Below are positions 45,498-55,813 of a DNA stretch of 64,000 bases, piece after piece. Under the pieces are notes generated by a model. The model was given only the letters and a program-made list of their open reading frames with translations. It did not search any database and had not been told where the DNA came from. The stretch's first letter is position 1. Every line of letters starts with the position of its first letter. Made by a program: the position numbers and the translations under genes. Origin of the DNA: Pseudomonas benzenivorans (GTDB lineage: Bacteria; Pseudomonadota; Gammaproteobacteria; Pseudomonadales; Pseudomonadaceae); NCBI RefSeq assembly GCF_900100495.1, contig NZ_FNCT01000008.1, forward strand, positions 124,001 through 188,000, read 5' to 3'.

Positions 45498-45636
45498 CTA
45501 GGTCGTTGAAAACGTAACGAGCGAAGGCTAGGCAAGGCGAAACCGGCCGAGAAAGCGGAGTTTACCGTGGTAAATGAGCATTTCGAGGCGGGTTTCAATG
45601 CGGCATAGCCGAGCGCAGTAGTTTTCAGCGAGCTAG
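45498..45636. mobile_element. MITE-like repeat element after atpC
   Basis: About 139 bases bounded by CTAG at each end. The left tip is CTAGGTCGTTGAAAACGTA, and the right tip reads inward as CTAGCTCGCTGAAAACTAC, so the ends are imperfect inverted repeats that continue inward (GGCGAAACC / ATTGAAACC). There is no coding capacity. Similar elements with a GTTGAAAAC tip are frequent in Pseudomonas genomes to my knowledge; a related tip occurs at 62403-62420. Confidence 0.65.
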
Positions 45637-45661
45637 TCGTTGCACTTCATCGCACGTCAGT

Positions 45662-45690
45662 AAAAGGGTAGCCTTGGCTACCCTTTTTCT
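45662..45690 (+). terminator. Intrinsic terminator of atp operon
   Basis: AAAAGGGTAGCC (45662-45673) and GGCTACCCTTTT (45676-45687) pair with a two-base loop; TTCTTT follows. Very strong. Confidence 0.95.
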
Positions 45691-45721
45691 TTGTCTGCAT
45701 TTTCTGGATCAGCGTCTGCCC

Positions 45722-47080
45722 ATGTCTCTCGATATCGTCATCCTCGCCGCCGGCCAAGGCACCCGCATGCGTTCCGCCCTGCCGAAGGTCCTGCACCCGG
45801 TCGCCGGCCAATCCATGCTCGGCCATGTCATCGACACCGCGCGCCAATTGCAACCGCAACGCATCCACGTGGTGATCGGCCACGGTGCGGATCTGGTGCG
45901 CGAGCGCCTGGCGGCGGACGACCTGAATTTCGTCCTGCAGGCCGAGCAACTCGGCACCGGGCATGCCGTGGCCCAGGCGCTGCCGGCGTTGTCGGCCGAG
46001 CGCGTGCTGATCCTCTACGGCGATGTGCCGCTGATCGAGAAGGCCACCCTCGAGCGCTTGTTGGCGCAGGTCGGCGACGAGCAACTGGCGCTGCTCACCG
46101 TGGATCTCAACGACCCGACCGGCTACGGGCGCATCGTGCGCGACGCGGCAGGCGTGGTGCAGGCCATCGTCGAACACAAGGATGCCACGCCCGGGCAGCG
46201 GCAGATCTGCGAAGGCAACACCGGCATCCTCGCCGTGCCCGGCAAGCGTCTGGGCGACTGGCTCGGCCGGCTGTCCAACAGCAATGCCCAGGGCGAGTAT
46301 TACCTCACCGACGTGATCGCCATGGCCGTGGCCGACGGCCTGGTGGTGGCCACCGAACAGCCGCTGGATGCCATGGAAGTGCAGGGGGCCAATGACCGCA
46401 TCCAGCTCGCCGAACTGGAGCGCCACTACCAGCAGCGCGCCGCCCGCCGGCTGATGGCCCAGGGCGTGACCCTGCGCGACCCGGCGCGCTTCGACCTGCG
46501 CGGCGAGGTGACGGTCGGCCGCGACGTGCTGATCGATATCAACGTGATCCTCGAAGGCCGGGTGGTCATCGAAGACTGTGTTTCGATCGGGCCGAACTGC
46601 GTGATCAAGGACAGCACCCTGCGCAAGGGCGCCATCGTCAAGGCCAACAGCCACCTGGACGGCGCCGAGCTGGGCGAGGGCGCCGATTGCGGGCCGTTCG
46701 CCCGCCTGCGTCCCGGTGCGGTACTGGGCGCCAAGGCGCATGTCGGCAACTTCGTCGAACTGAAGAACGCCGTGCTCGGCGAGGGCGCCAAGGCCGGCCA
46801 CCTGAGCTACCTGGGCGATGCCGAGGTCGGTGCGCGGAGCAACATCGGCGCCGGCACCATCACCTGCAACTACGATGGCGCCAACAAGTTCAAGACGGTG
46901 CTCGGCGAGGACGTGTTCATCGGCTCGAACAGCGCGCTGGTGGCGCCGGTGACCCTGGGCGACCGCGCCACCACCGGCGCCGGTTCGGTGGTCACCGCCG
47001 ATGTGCCGGTGGACAGCCTGGCGGTGGGCCGCGCCAGGCAGCGCAATATCGAAGGCTGGAAGCGTCCGACCAAGAAGTGA
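45722..47080 (+). CDS. glmU: Bifunctional GlcNAc-1-P uridyltransferase / GlcN-1-P acetyltransferase
   Basis: GlmU makes UDP-GlcNAc for peptidoglycan and LPS. The ATG at 45722 gives 452 residues. The N-terminal nucleotidyltransferase has [19 protein letters not shown] (residues 7-25) and LYGDVPLI. The C-terminal left-handed beta-helix (hexapeptide repeats, about 250-452) carries the acetyltransferase site with [21 protein letters not shown] and [16 protein letters not shown]. An earlier in-frame ATG at 45674 lies in the atp terminator and is rejected. It is followed by a dispersed repeat and a terminator. Confidence 0.97.
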   Translation: MSLDIVILAAGQGTRMRSALPKVLHPVAGQSMLGHVIDTARQLQPQRIHVVIGHGADLVRERLAADDLNFVLQAEQLGTGHAVAQALPALSAERVLILYGDVPLIEKATLERLLAQVGDEQLALLTVDLNDPTGYGRIVRDAAGVVQAIVEHKDATPGQRQICEGNTGILAVPGKRLGDWLGRLSNSNAQGEYYLTDVIAMAVADGLVVATEQPLDAMEVQGANDRIQLAELERHYQQRAARRLMAQGVTLRDPARFDLRGEVTVGRDVLIDINVILEGRVVIEDCVSIGPNCVIKDSTLRKGAIVKANSHLDGAELGEGADCGPFARLRPGAVLGAKAHVGNFVELKNAVLGEGAKAGHLSYLGDAEVGARSNIGAGTITCNYDGANKFKTVLGEDVFIGSNSALVAPVTLGDRATTGAGSVVTADVPVDSLAVGRARQRNIEGWKRPTKK

Positions 47081-47089
47081 GGGTTGTAC

Positions 47090-47180
47090 GTAGGTTGGGC
47101 TGAGTTCCGCGAAGCCCAACATGGTGAGCATGATTTACCCCGCGTTGGGCTTTGTCGCTACGCTCCTCAAGCCAACCTAC
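47090..47180. repeat. Dispersed 'GTAGGTTGGGC' repeat, copy 2
   Basis: Starts GTAGGTTGGGCTGAG, contains GAAGCCCAAC and TTTGTCGCTACGCTCCT, and ends GCCAACCTAC. Same plan as 10973-11091 with a shorter middle. Confidence 0.75.
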
Positions 47181-47190
47181 AGCTGATCCG

Positions 47191-47217
47191 AAAGGCGGCC
47201 CTGGCCGCCTTTTGTCG
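47191..47217 (+). terminator. Terminator after glmU
   Basis: AAAGGCGGCC (47191-47200) and GGCCGCCTTT (47203-47212) pair; TTGTCGTTTT follows. A good intrinsic terminator. Confidence 0.85.
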
Positions 47218-47288
47218 TTTTCAGGGTTGACGAAAAAGCCTCATTGGGTTTTGATTCGCGCAGTTATCTTTCGAATCGAAACTTATTC

Positions 47289-48062
47289 ATGTCGAAACGC
47301 AACACACCGCAACGTCGCCATACCATCCTCGCCCTGCTCGCCGAGCATGGCGAGGTGAGTGTCGACGCGTTGGCCAAGCGCTTCGCCACCTCGGAAGTGA
47401 CCATCCGCAAGGATCTCGCCGCGCTGGAAAAGAACGGCCTGTTGCTGCGCCGCTACGGCGGTGCGGTGCCGCTGCCGCAGGAGCTGATCGGCGACAACGG
47501 CCAGCCGGTTTCCCCCTACAAGCAGGCCATCGCCCGCGCCGGCGTGGCGAGGATTCGCGAGCATGCGCGGATCATCATCGACAGCGGCACCACCACGGCG
47601 GCGATGATCCCCCAGCTCGGCCACAAGCCGGGCCTGGTGGTGATGACTAACTCGCTGAACGTGGCCAATGCCCTGCGCGAGCTGGAACACGAGCCGGTGC
47701 TGCTGATGACCGGCGGCACCTGGGATCCGCATTCGGAGTCCTTCCAGGGCCAGGTCGCCGAGCAGGTGCTGCGCTCCTACGATTTCGACCAGCTGTTCAT
47801 CGGCGCCGACGGCATCGACCTGGCGCGCGGCACCACCACCTTCAACGAGTTGCTCGGTCTGAGCCGGGTGATGGCCGAAGTCGCCCGCGAGGTGGTGGTG
47901 ATGGTCGAGAGCGACAAGATCGGCCGCAAGATTCCCAACCTGGAGCTGCCCTGGAGCAGCATCCACACCCTGATCACCGACGAGCGCCTCCCCGCCGAGG
48001 CGCGTGAACAACTGATGGCGCGCGGCATAACCCTGATCTGCGCGACCGTCGACGCTTCTTAA
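47289..48062 (+). CDS. glmR: DeoR-family transcriptional regulator (GlmR type)
   Basis: The protein has 257 residues from the ATG at 47289. The N-terminal DeoR helix-turn-helix is [21 protein letters not shown], then [19 protein letters not shown] (residues 33-51). A C-terminal sugar-phosphate sensor domain follows with [28 protein letters not shown] and [17 protein letters not shown]. In Pseudomonas the gene next to glmS is called glmR and is reported to affect glmS expression and amino-sugar metabolism; the ligand is not proven by sequence. A TTGACG box lies at 47227. glmS starts 10 bases after its stop. Confidence 0.9.
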   Translation: MSKRNTPQRRHTILALLAEHGEVSVDALAKRFATSEVTIRKDLAALEKNGLLLRRYGGAVPLPQELIGDNGQPVSPYKQAIARAGVARIREHARIIIDSGTTTAAMIPQLGHKPGLVVMTNSLNVANALRELEHEPVLLMTGGTWDPHSESFQGQVAEQVLRSYDFDQLFIGADGIDLARGTTTFNELLGLSRVMAEVAREVVVMVESDKIGRKIPNLELPWSSIHTLITDERLPAEAREQLMARGITLICATVDAS

Positions 48063-48072
48063 GGAGAAGACT

Positions 48073-49935
<1,863 letters not shown>

Positions 49936-50023
49936 GCGCTGCACGCTGCAGGAGTGGCCGGGCAGGGGCGCACCGCAGGCCCGGCTGCCGGAACCGCTTT
50001 CGATCCGCTGTCTGGAGTGCGCC

Positions 50024-50332
50024 ATGAACGACGAGGTGCGGAGTTTCCTCAGCTGTTGCGAGCGTGTGCTGCACGGCGATGCGCCGTTGCTCGAACAGTT
50101 GCGTGACCACGGCTTTGCCTGTGCGGCCGGTCGTTGGGAGTTCAGCCTGCCGGCCTTGCACGTCTATCTGGGCGGCGAGCACGGGGGCGATTACCGACGC
50201 TGGCTGCAGCGGCTGTACGCCAGCGATATCAACGCACGCCTGCGTCGGCTCGGCGCCGAGATCACCATCCTCGACAACCGTGGCAAGGTCGATTTCAGCC
50301 TGTACGGCCTGCGTCGTTTGCCGGCGGAGTAG
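50024..50332 (+). CDS. Hypothetical protein downstream of glmS
   Basis: The 102-residue protein has no signal peptide, no membrane helix and no recognised motif. It is acidic/basic mixed, with two Cys early (SFLSCCERVL) and a conserved-looking WEFSLPALHVYLGGEHGG stretch. Codon use fits the genome, and the reading frame is free of overlap with glmS or cbtA. It lies just past the attTn7 point. Function unknown. Confidence 0.65.
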   Translation: MNDEVRSFLSCCERVLHGDAPLLEQLRDHGFACAAGRWEFSLPALHVYLGGEHGGDYRRWLQRLYASDINARLRRLGAEITILDNRGKVDFSLYGLRRLPAE

Positions 50333-50350
50333 TTGCTGTGCGGTGAACCT

Positions 50351-50419
50351 CGTAGCCCGGATGAAATCCAGGGAAGCTTGTCGCCGCACAGACCGTTCCC
50401 GGATTGCATCCGGGCTACG
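50351..50419. repeat. REP-like palindrome between hypothetical gene and cbtA
   Basis: Arms CGTAGCCCGGATG (50351-50363) and CATCCGGGCTACG (50407-50419) are perfect inverted repeats between convergent genes. A degenerate short relative lies at 62362-62386. Confidence 0.8.
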
Positions 50420-50429
50420 AAAATAGCGC

Positions 50430-51131
50430 TCACTTGCCTGCTCGGCTCGCTCGCTGTCCGCGGCTGAACAGCCAGGCGCTGGCCAGGCCGAGGGCGGCCC
50501 AGAACAGCGCGTTGCTCAGCAGCGAGGCGTAGATGAACTGCTGGCCCAGGGCCGCGGGTGCCAGGCTCTCGTGCACCTCCGGCTGCGGGGCGCCGAGCAG
50601 GTGCGGGATGGCCAGCAACGGCAGGCCGAGGAGGCGCAGCCACCACTGCCGGGCGAAGGCCAGCAGGGCCAGGCCTCCGGCGGTGGCCGCGGCGGTGCCG
50701 ATCCACCAGGCCTGGCGCAGCAGCAGGTCGGCCGCCGCGCTGCCCGGCAGTTCCGGCGGCAGGCCGGCGGCGGGCGCCAGGTTGAAGCTGGCGAAACCGG
50801 CCAGGCCCCACAGCAACCCCTGCCAGCTATGGCCCGGTGCGCGCAGGCTGTAGAGGCCGGCGAGCATCAGGGCGAAACCGACCGCCACCACCAGATTGCT
50901 CAGCCCGGTGAACAGACTGCGCTGCAGCCCGTCTTCCGGCGCCCAGGCGTCCTCGTCGTGGGCGTGCGCCGACGCACCCTCGGCATGGCTATGCGTGGCC
51001 GTCGGCGCGGCGCTTTCGTAGCTTTCCGCCTGGAGGATCAACGGGGTGACCCACAGGCTTTGCAGCAGGGTCAGCAGCAGGGCAGCCAGCAGCCCCGCAA
51101 AGCCCGCGGTCTGGGCAAGTCGCTTGAGCAT
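50430..51131 (-). CDS. cbtA: CbtA-family cobalt transporter subunit
   Basis: The 233-residue inner-membrane protein has about five helices and a His-rich loop near residues 47-61 (THSHAEGASAHAHDEDAW) suited to metal binding. This matches the CbtA family, a putative cobalt importer found with CbtB under cobalamin riboswitches. GAGG lies 8 bases before the ATG. cbtB is immediately upstream on the same strand (9-base gap) behind the riboswitch. Transport of cobalt is inferred from family and regulation. Confidence 0.88.
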   Translation of the reverse strand: MLKRLAQTAGFAGLLAALLLTLLQSLWVTPLILQAESYESAAPTATHSHAEGASAHAHDEDAWAPEDGLQRSLFTGLSNLVVAVGFALMLAGLYSLRAPGHSWQGLLWGLAGFASFNLAPAAGLPPELPGSAAADLLLRQAWWIGTAAATAGGLALLAFARQWWLRLLGLPLLAIPHLLGAPQPEVHESLAPAALGQQFIYASLLSNALFWAALGLASAWLFSRGQRASRAGK

Positions 51132-51140
51132 GTCGAAGCC

Positions 51141-51326
51141 TCAGTGGCAGGGAAAGGCGGCGCTATGCCGGCTGTCGTGGGCGGCGTTATGGACGATCTC
51201 CATGGGCGCGAAGCCGGCGCAATAGATCAGCGCGGCGCCGAGCAGGCAGCTGCCGAGGGCGAGGAGCAGGCGTTGCGACAGCGGCAGGGCGAGCGAGGGG
51301 CTGGGGGACAGCGTGCTGGTTGACAT
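51141..51326 (-). CDS. cbtB: CbtB-family cobalt transporter subunit
   Basis: The 61-residue protein has a single membrane helix (LLLALGSCLLGAALIYCAGFA) and a His-rich C-terminus, EIVHNAAHDSRHSAAFPCH, typical of CbtB (HxxxHDxRH). The ATG at 51326 is chosen because longer in-frame starts enter the riboswitch. It is the first gene of cbtBA and lies about 120 bases downstream of the leftward cobalamin riboswitch. Confidence 0.88.
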   Translation of the reverse strand: MSTSTLSPSPSLALPLSQRLLLALGSCLLGAALIYCAGFAPMEIVHNAAHDSRHSAAFPCH

Positions 51327-51444
51327 GGGAGAACCTTCCAGGGAGTCGAGAAACGGCACGCGTGGAAGGGAAGCAGCACAAAAACGGGTGGAGCCAGACT
51401 GCGCATGAACCCGGTTTCGGCGCGCCCCGCCCACCGCGGGTTGC

Positions 51445-51655
51445 CAAACAGGTTCCAGGCCGGTCTCCGGGCTTGCGACGACTGTCGGTCGACAGTTAAC
51501 AGGTCGGCCTTCCCATGCCTGAAGGCACAGTGGCGATGACGACCCTTGCGTACGCTTACCGTTGCGGGGGCAGCGCCGGACTCGTTCGACCTTGCGGATC
51601 GGACCCACCGGCTTCCCGTTTCACCTCGCGCACGACGGCGCGAGACACCTGAAAC
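51445..51655 (-). promoter_or_regulatory. Cobalamin riboswitch upstream of cbtBA
   Basis: Read on the minus strand it has CAGGTG, AAACGGGAAGCCGGTG, TCCGGCGCTGCCCCCGCAAC, GGTAAGCG, the B12 box GCCACTG, GGCATGGGAAGGC and GCAAGCCCGGAGACCGGCC. These occur in the correct order for an adenosylcobalamin aptamer. It lies about 120 bases before cbtB. It should repress cbtBA when cobalamin is sufficient. Confidence 0.95.
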
Positions 51656-51743
51656 AGCCCGCTAGCTGACCATGAAGCGCCGGGTCCGTCAACCGCGGCG
51701 AATTGCCGGGGACTGGCGACTGCGCTACCCTGCCGGCCAACGA

Positions 51744-51932
51744 ACAGGTGCCCCGCGCGCAATCGCGCTACGGGCTGAAACGGGAAGTCCGGTGACCTCT
51801 GGGGAAAGCCCCCGAGCATTCCGGCGCAGCCCCCGCTGCTGTAGAACCTGACGAAGCCGCCACACGCCACTGGGCCAACCGCCTGGGAAGGCGCGGACTT
51901 CGGATGAAGGTGAGCCAGAAGACCGGCCTGAT
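51744..51932 (+). promoter_or_regulatory. Cobalamin riboswitch upstream of cobO operon
   Basis: The order is AGGTGCC, GAAACGGGAAGTCCGGTG, TTCCGGCGCAGCCCCCGCTG, B12 box GCCACTGGG, CTGGGAAGGC and GTGAGCCAGAAGACCGGCCT. This is a second cobalamin aptamer, facing right. A possible promoter TTGCCG-N16-TACCCT precedes it (51704-51731). An inverted CGCCCG/CGGGCG (51982-51998) downstream may belong to the expression platform. Confidence 0.95.
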
Positions 51933-52098
51933 CGGAACAAGGTGCGTGCCCCGGGGTGTGGGTGGTTGCCGGTGCTGTTGTACGCCCGTGGTTCGGGCGG
52001 ACTTCCCTCAGTAGTGGTCATCAGGGTTCGAGGCTTGTCGCCGCGCGCCTGCTCCCCGTGGTTGCACTAAACCGTCGCGCTTGCGCGAGGAATTTGCC

Positions 52099-52143
52099 AT
52101 GGCCGTATTCGGTCCGGGCTGGAGTGTGACTGATGATCGATGA
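52099..52143 (+). CDS. Possible 14-residue upstream ORF before cobO
   Basis: MAVFGPGWSVTDDR has GAGGA 8 bases before its ATG, a better ribosome binding site than that of cobO. Its TGA (52141-52143) falls within the third to fourth codon of cobO, so translation could be coupled. It is too short to judge by composition and may be chance. Confidence 0.3.
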   Translation: MAVFGPGWSVTDDR

Positions 52144-52741
52144 TGAGAAAAAACAGCGCCATGCCGAGCGCATGCAGCGCAAGAAAGTCGTGGTCGATGC
52201 CGGTATCGAAAAGGCCCAGGAAGAACGCGGCATCGTCGTGCTGATCACCGGCAACGGCAAAGGCAAGACCACCTCGGCCTTCGGTACCCTGTACCGCGCC
52301 CTGGGCTATGGCCATCAGGTCGGCGTGGTGCAATTCATCAAGGGCACCCAGGCCTCCGGCGAGGTCACCTACCTGCAGCAGAACGCCGTGCAAGTCGCCT
52401 ACCACGCGATGGCCACCGGCTTCACCTGGGACACGCAGAACTGGGACGCCGACAAGGCCGCCGCGGACGAGGCCTGGGTGCATGCCGCGCGCATGCTCGC
52501 GGACCCCAGCCTGAACCTGGTGCTACTCGACGAGCTGACCTACATGCTCAAGTACCAGTACCTGGATGCGGACGTGGTGATCGAGGCGATCCGCGCCCGG
52601 CCCGCCGGCCAGAGCGTGATAGTCACCGGCCGCGCGGCCAAGCCCGAGCTGATCGAACTGGCCGATACGGTCAGCGAGATCCGCGACGTCAAACATGCCT
52701 ACAACGCCGGCGTAAAAGCCCAGGCCGGTATCGACTTCTAA
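52133..52741 (+). CDS. cobO: Cob(I)yrinic acid a,c-diamide adenosyltransferase
   Basis: CobO/BtuR/CobA-type enzyme that transfers 5'-deoxyadenosyl from ATP to Co(I) corrinoids, in synthesis and salvage. It has 202 residues with the P-loop ITGNGKGKTTSAFGTLYRA (residues 38-56), QFIKGTQASGE and LVLLDELTYMLKYQYLD. It is the first gene behind the rightward cobalamin riboswitch. Its stop overlaps the next gene's ATG by one base. Confidence 0.95.
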   Translation: MIDDEKKQRHAERMQRKKVVVDAGIEKAQEERGIVVLITGNGKGKTTSAFGTLYRALGYGHQVGVVQFIKGTQASGEVTYLQQNAVQVAYHAMATGFTWDTQNWDADKAAADEAWVHAARMLADPSLNLVLLDELTYMLKYQYLDADVVIEAIRARPAGQSVIVTGRAAKPELIELADTVSEIRDVKHAYNAGVKAQAGIDF

Positions 52742-53583
52742 TGCGCCGCGCCTGCGCTCTGCTGCTGTTGACGCTGTGCGCCCCGTTGGCCGGGGCCGCG
52801 GCGTTGCCGACCGTGGTCTCGACCAATCTCTGCGCCGATATGCTGGCGTTGAGCCTGGCGGCGCCCGCGCAGCTGCTCTCGGTGTCGCGCAAGAGCCAGG
52901 ACCCGCGGCAGTCGTCGATGGCCGAACTGGCCCGGGAATTCCCGGCGAACGACGCCACGGCGGAAGAGATCATCGCCCTGCATCCGGATATCGTCCTCGC
53001 CTCGCGGCGCTGGCAGGCGCACAACCAGGCCGAGCTGCTGAGCCGCCACGGCATCAGGACGCTGGTGGTGCCTTATCCGACCACCTGGCAGCAGATCTTC
53101 GACAGCACCCACTGGGTCGCCGGGCAGATCGGCCGCGAGGCCGCCGGCAACGAGCTGGTCGCCGATGTGCAGGCGCGCCTGGCGCGTTTGCAGCAGCGCC
53201 CGCGGCCGCTCAGCGCGCTCTACCTGCGCGCCAACGGCGGCAGTGCCGGGGCCGATACCTATGTCGATACGGTGTTCCAGGCGGTGGGGCTACGCAATCA
53301 CCTGGCCAGTCTCGGCCGTTCCGGCTGGAGCCGTTACGCCCTCGAAGACCTGGTCGATAGCCCGCCGGATCTGTTCGTCAGCGCCGATATGCTGATCGAC
53401 AACGGCTACGCCAAATCCGCCTATTCGCGCCATCAGCGCCTGCAACAACTGATGGCCACGCGCCCGGTGCTGCGCATCAGCGGTAACCGCTGGGGCTGCA
53501 GCGACTGGCAGTTGATCCATGCCGCCGAACAACTGGCCGCGCAGCTGGACGCGCTGAGTTTGGCCAGCGGGATGCAGCCATGA
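52741..53583 (+). CDS. ABC transporter substrate-binding protein (BtuF-like)
   Basis: The 280-residue periplasmic protein has a signal peptide (MRRACALLLLTLCAPLAGAAA). The BtuF/FepB-type two-lobe fold is indicated by VVSTNLCADMLALSLAAP, TAEEIIALHPDIVLASRRW and a long middle helix. Co-transcription with cobO and a riboswitch suggests a cobalamin, corrinoid or cobalt ligand; related proteins also bind siderophores. It overlaps cobO by one base and the permease by four. Confidence 0.88.
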   Translation: MRRACALLLLTLCAPLAGAAALPTVVSTNLCADMLALSLAAPAQLLSVSRKSQDPRQSSMAELAREFPANDATAEEIIALHPDIVLASRRWQAHNQAELLSRHGIRTLVVPYPTTWQQIFDSTHWVAGQIGREAAGNELVADVQARLARLQQRPRPLSALYLRANGGSAGADTYVDTVFQAVGLRNHLASLGRSGWSRYALEDLVDSPPDLFVSADMLIDNGYAKSAYSRHQRLQQLMATRPVLRISGNRWGCSDWQLIHAAEQLAAQLDALSLASGMQP

Positions 53584-54608
53584 ACCGGATCGCCCCGAGC
53601 CTGCTCAATCTGCTGTTGGCGCTGGCCTTGCTGGCGTTGTTGCTGCTGTCGCTGAGCATAGGTTCGGTGCCGCTGGCCCTCGGCGATATCGGCCGTGCGC
53701 TGCTGTCCTCGGCGGCAAGTGGCGCGGACCTGGCCGATGTGCGGGTGCAGCAGCAGGTCATAATCAACGAGATCCGCCTGCCGCGGGTGCTGCTGGCGAT
53801 CCTCGTCGGCCTGTCGCTCGGCGCGGCCGGCGCCGCGCTGCAAGGCTTGTTGCGCAACCCGCTGGCCGAACCGGGGCTGCTCGGGGTCAGCTCCAGCGCC
53901 AGCCTGGGCGCGGTGCTCTGCCTGTATTACGGCCTGAGCAGCCTCAGCGCCTGGCTGGTGCCACTGTCGGCGATGGGCTGCGCGGCGCTGACCACCCTGG
54001 TGCTGTACGCCATCGCTCGGCGCAGCGCGAGCAACCTGACGTTGATTCTCTGCGGCGTGGCGCTGTCGTCGCTGGCCGCGGCGCTCACCTCGCTGGCGAT
54101 CAACCTGGCGCCCAACCCTACCGACATGCAGGACATCGTGCTGTGGCTGATGGGCTCGCTGAGCGACCGCAGCTTTGCCGATATCCGCCTGTGCCTGCCG
54201 TTTATCGCCGCCGGCCTGTTGCTGTTGTTCGCCTGCGGCCCGCAACTCGATGCGCTGACCCTCGGCGAAGACGAAGCCAGCAGCCTGGGCGTCAACCTGC
54301 CGCGGCTGCGCGTGCAGATCATCGTCGGCACCGCATTGTGCGTCGGCGCCAGCGTGGCGGTGACCGGCGCCATCGGTTTTATCGGCCTGGTTGTGCCGCA
54401 CCTGCTGCGCAAATGGGTCGCCTACCACCCCTCGCGCCTGCTGCTGAGCAGCGCCCTCGGCGGCGCGGTGCTGCTGCTGGCGGCGGATATCCTGCTGCGC
54501 CTGGTCAGCGGCGAGCAGGAGCTGATGCTCGGGGTGGTCACGGCGATGATAGGCGCGCCGTTCTTTCTGCTGCTGGTGCTGCGCCAGCGGCTGGCGTCGC
54601 CATGCTGA
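53580..54608 (+). CDS. FecCD-family ABC transporter permease (BtuC-like)
   Basis: The 342-residue permease has about ten membrane helices. Family blocks are EIRLPRVLLAILVGLSLGAAG, GLLRNPLAEPGLLGVSSSAS and GAIGFIGLVVPHLLRKWV, the FecCD/BtuC signature. It works as a homodimer with the ATPase that follows. Start ATGA overlaps the binding-protein stop; the ATPase start overlaps its own end by seven bases. Confidence 0.92.
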   Translation: MNRIAPSLLNLLLALALLALLLLSLSIGSVPLALGDIGRALLSSAASGADLADVRVQQQVIINEIRLPRVLLAILVGLSLGAAGAALQGLLRNPLAEPGLLGVSSSASLGAVLCLYYGLSSLSAWLVPLSAMGCAALTTLVLYAIARRSASNLTLILCGVALSSLAAALTSLAINLAPNPTDMQDIVLWLMGSLSDRSFADIRLCLPFIAAGLLLLFACGPQLDALTLGEDEASSLGVNLPRLRVQIIVGTALCVGASVAVTGAIGFIGLVVPHLLRKWVAYHPSRLLLSSALGGAVLLLAADILLRLVSGEQELMLGVVTAMIGAPFFLLLVLRQRLASPC

Positions 54609-55411
54609 GCCTGGAGCAGGTCTGCGTCGAGATCGACGGCCGGCGCCTGGTCGAGCGGGTGTCGCTGAGCCTGCGCCGCGGCGAACTGCTCGGCCTGATC
54701 GGACCCAACGGCGCCGGCAAGAGCAGCCTGCTCAAGGCCCTGGCCCATCTGCTGCCGTACCAGGGCGAGATTCGCCTGGACGGCGAGCTGCTGAGCGACC
54801 TGTCGCCGCGTGAGCGGGCCTTGCGTTGCGCCTACCTGGGCCAGGGCGACCAGAGCAGCTGGCCGCTGCGCCTACGCGACTATGTCGCCCTCGGCCGCCT
54901 GCCGCACCGCGGTAACTGGGGCCTGTCGCAGCGCCTGCGCGGCGACGACCAGACCGCCATCGACCTGGCGCTAGGGCAGATGCATCTAAGCGAATTGGCG
55001 CAGCGGCGTTTCGATCAATTGTCCGGCGGCGAACGCGCCCGCGCACGGCTTGCCCGTGCCCTGGCGGTCGGCAGCTCGCTGTTGTTGGCGGATGAGCCGG
55101 TGGCGGCGCTCGATCCCTTCCACCAGTTGAACGTGATGCAGCTGCTGCGCCAGCAATGCGCCCAGGGCAAGGCCGCGCTGGTGGTGCTGCACGACCTGAC
55201 CCTGGCCAGCCGCTTCTGCGACCGCATTTTGCTGCTCGACCAGGGGCGGGTGGTCGACTGCGGCACCACCCGCCAGGTGCTGACGCCGAAGAACCTGCAG
55301 CAGGTCTATCAGGTCCAGGCGATGCTCGGCGAACACCAGGAGCAGCGTTTCGTGTTGCCTTGGTCCTGCCGCCCGCAAATCCAGACCCCAAATCCCCAGG
55401 AACAGTTATGA
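54602..55411 (+). CDS. ABC transporter ATP-binding protein (BtuD-like)
   Basis: The 269-residue ATPase starts at 54602 (MLSLEQVCVEIDGRRL). Walker A is GPNGAGKSSLLKAL near residues 36-49, the signature LSGGERARARLARAL near 139, Walker B LLLADEPVAALD and the H-loop VLHDLT. It completes a BtuFCD-like importer. Its stop overlaps the DUF1636 gene's ATG. Confidence 0.92.
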   Translation: MLSLEQVCVEIDGRRLVERVSLSLRRGELLGLIGPNGAGKSSLLKALAHLLPYQGEIRLDGELLSDLSPRERALRCAYLGQGDQSSWPLRLRDYVALGRLPHRGNWGLSQRLRGDDQTAIDLALGQMHLSELAQRRFDQLSGGERARARLARALAVGSSLLLADEPVAALDPFHQLNVMQLLRQQCAQGKAALVVLHDLTLASRFCDRILLLDQGRVVDCGTTRQVLTPKNLQQVYQVQAMLGEHQEQRFVLPWSCRPQIQTPNPQEQL

Positions 55412-55782
55412 CCACCACGCTGCTGCTCTGCGAAACCTGCGGCCAGGATGCCGCCGCGCCCAGCGCCGCGCGCAAGGGCGAATTGTTCGCCGCCGAGGTC
55501 GAGGGGCTGCTGCAGGAGCAACTCGCCGCCGGCGCGCCACCCTTATTGATCAAACGCACGCGCTGCCTGATGGCCTGCCAACGGCATTGCACCGCGCTGC
55601 TGCAGGCCCCCGGCAAGATCGCCTATGTGCTCGGCGACTTTCAGCCCGAACGCGAAGCGGCCGAGGCATTGCTCGACTACAGCCGCAAATACCAGCAGTC
55701 GGACAGCGGCCAGGTGCCTTTTCGCAGCTGGCCGGCCGGCATCAAAGGCAAATTTGTCGCCCGTATTCCGCCGCTCGACTGA
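55408..55782 (+). CDS. DUF1636 Cys-rich metal-binding protein
   Basis: The 124-residue protein has LLCETCGQD (Cys8, Cys11) and RCLMACQRHCTALLQAPGK (three Cys near residues 53-61), the DUF1636 pattern. This looks like a thioredoxin-fold ferredoxin-like metal or Fe-S site. DUF1636 genes cluster with cobalt/cobalamin genes in proteobacteria. It may be a metallochaperone for cobalt, which is inference from context. cobW follows after 31 bases. Confidence 0.85.
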   Translation: MTTTLLLCETCGQDAAAPSAARKGELFAAEVEGLLQEQLAAGAPPLLIKRTRCLMACQRHCTALLQAPGKIAYVLGDFQPEREAAEALLDYSRKYQQSDSGQVPFRSWPAGIKGKFVARIPPLD

Positions 55783-55813
55783 GCGCGCAGACCCATAACC
55801 CAGGAGCATTCCC

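Noticed and set aside
48063..48072. glmS ribozyme upstream of glmS
   Set aside because: The gap to glmR is only 10 bases; the ribozyme cannot fit and is a Firmicute feature.
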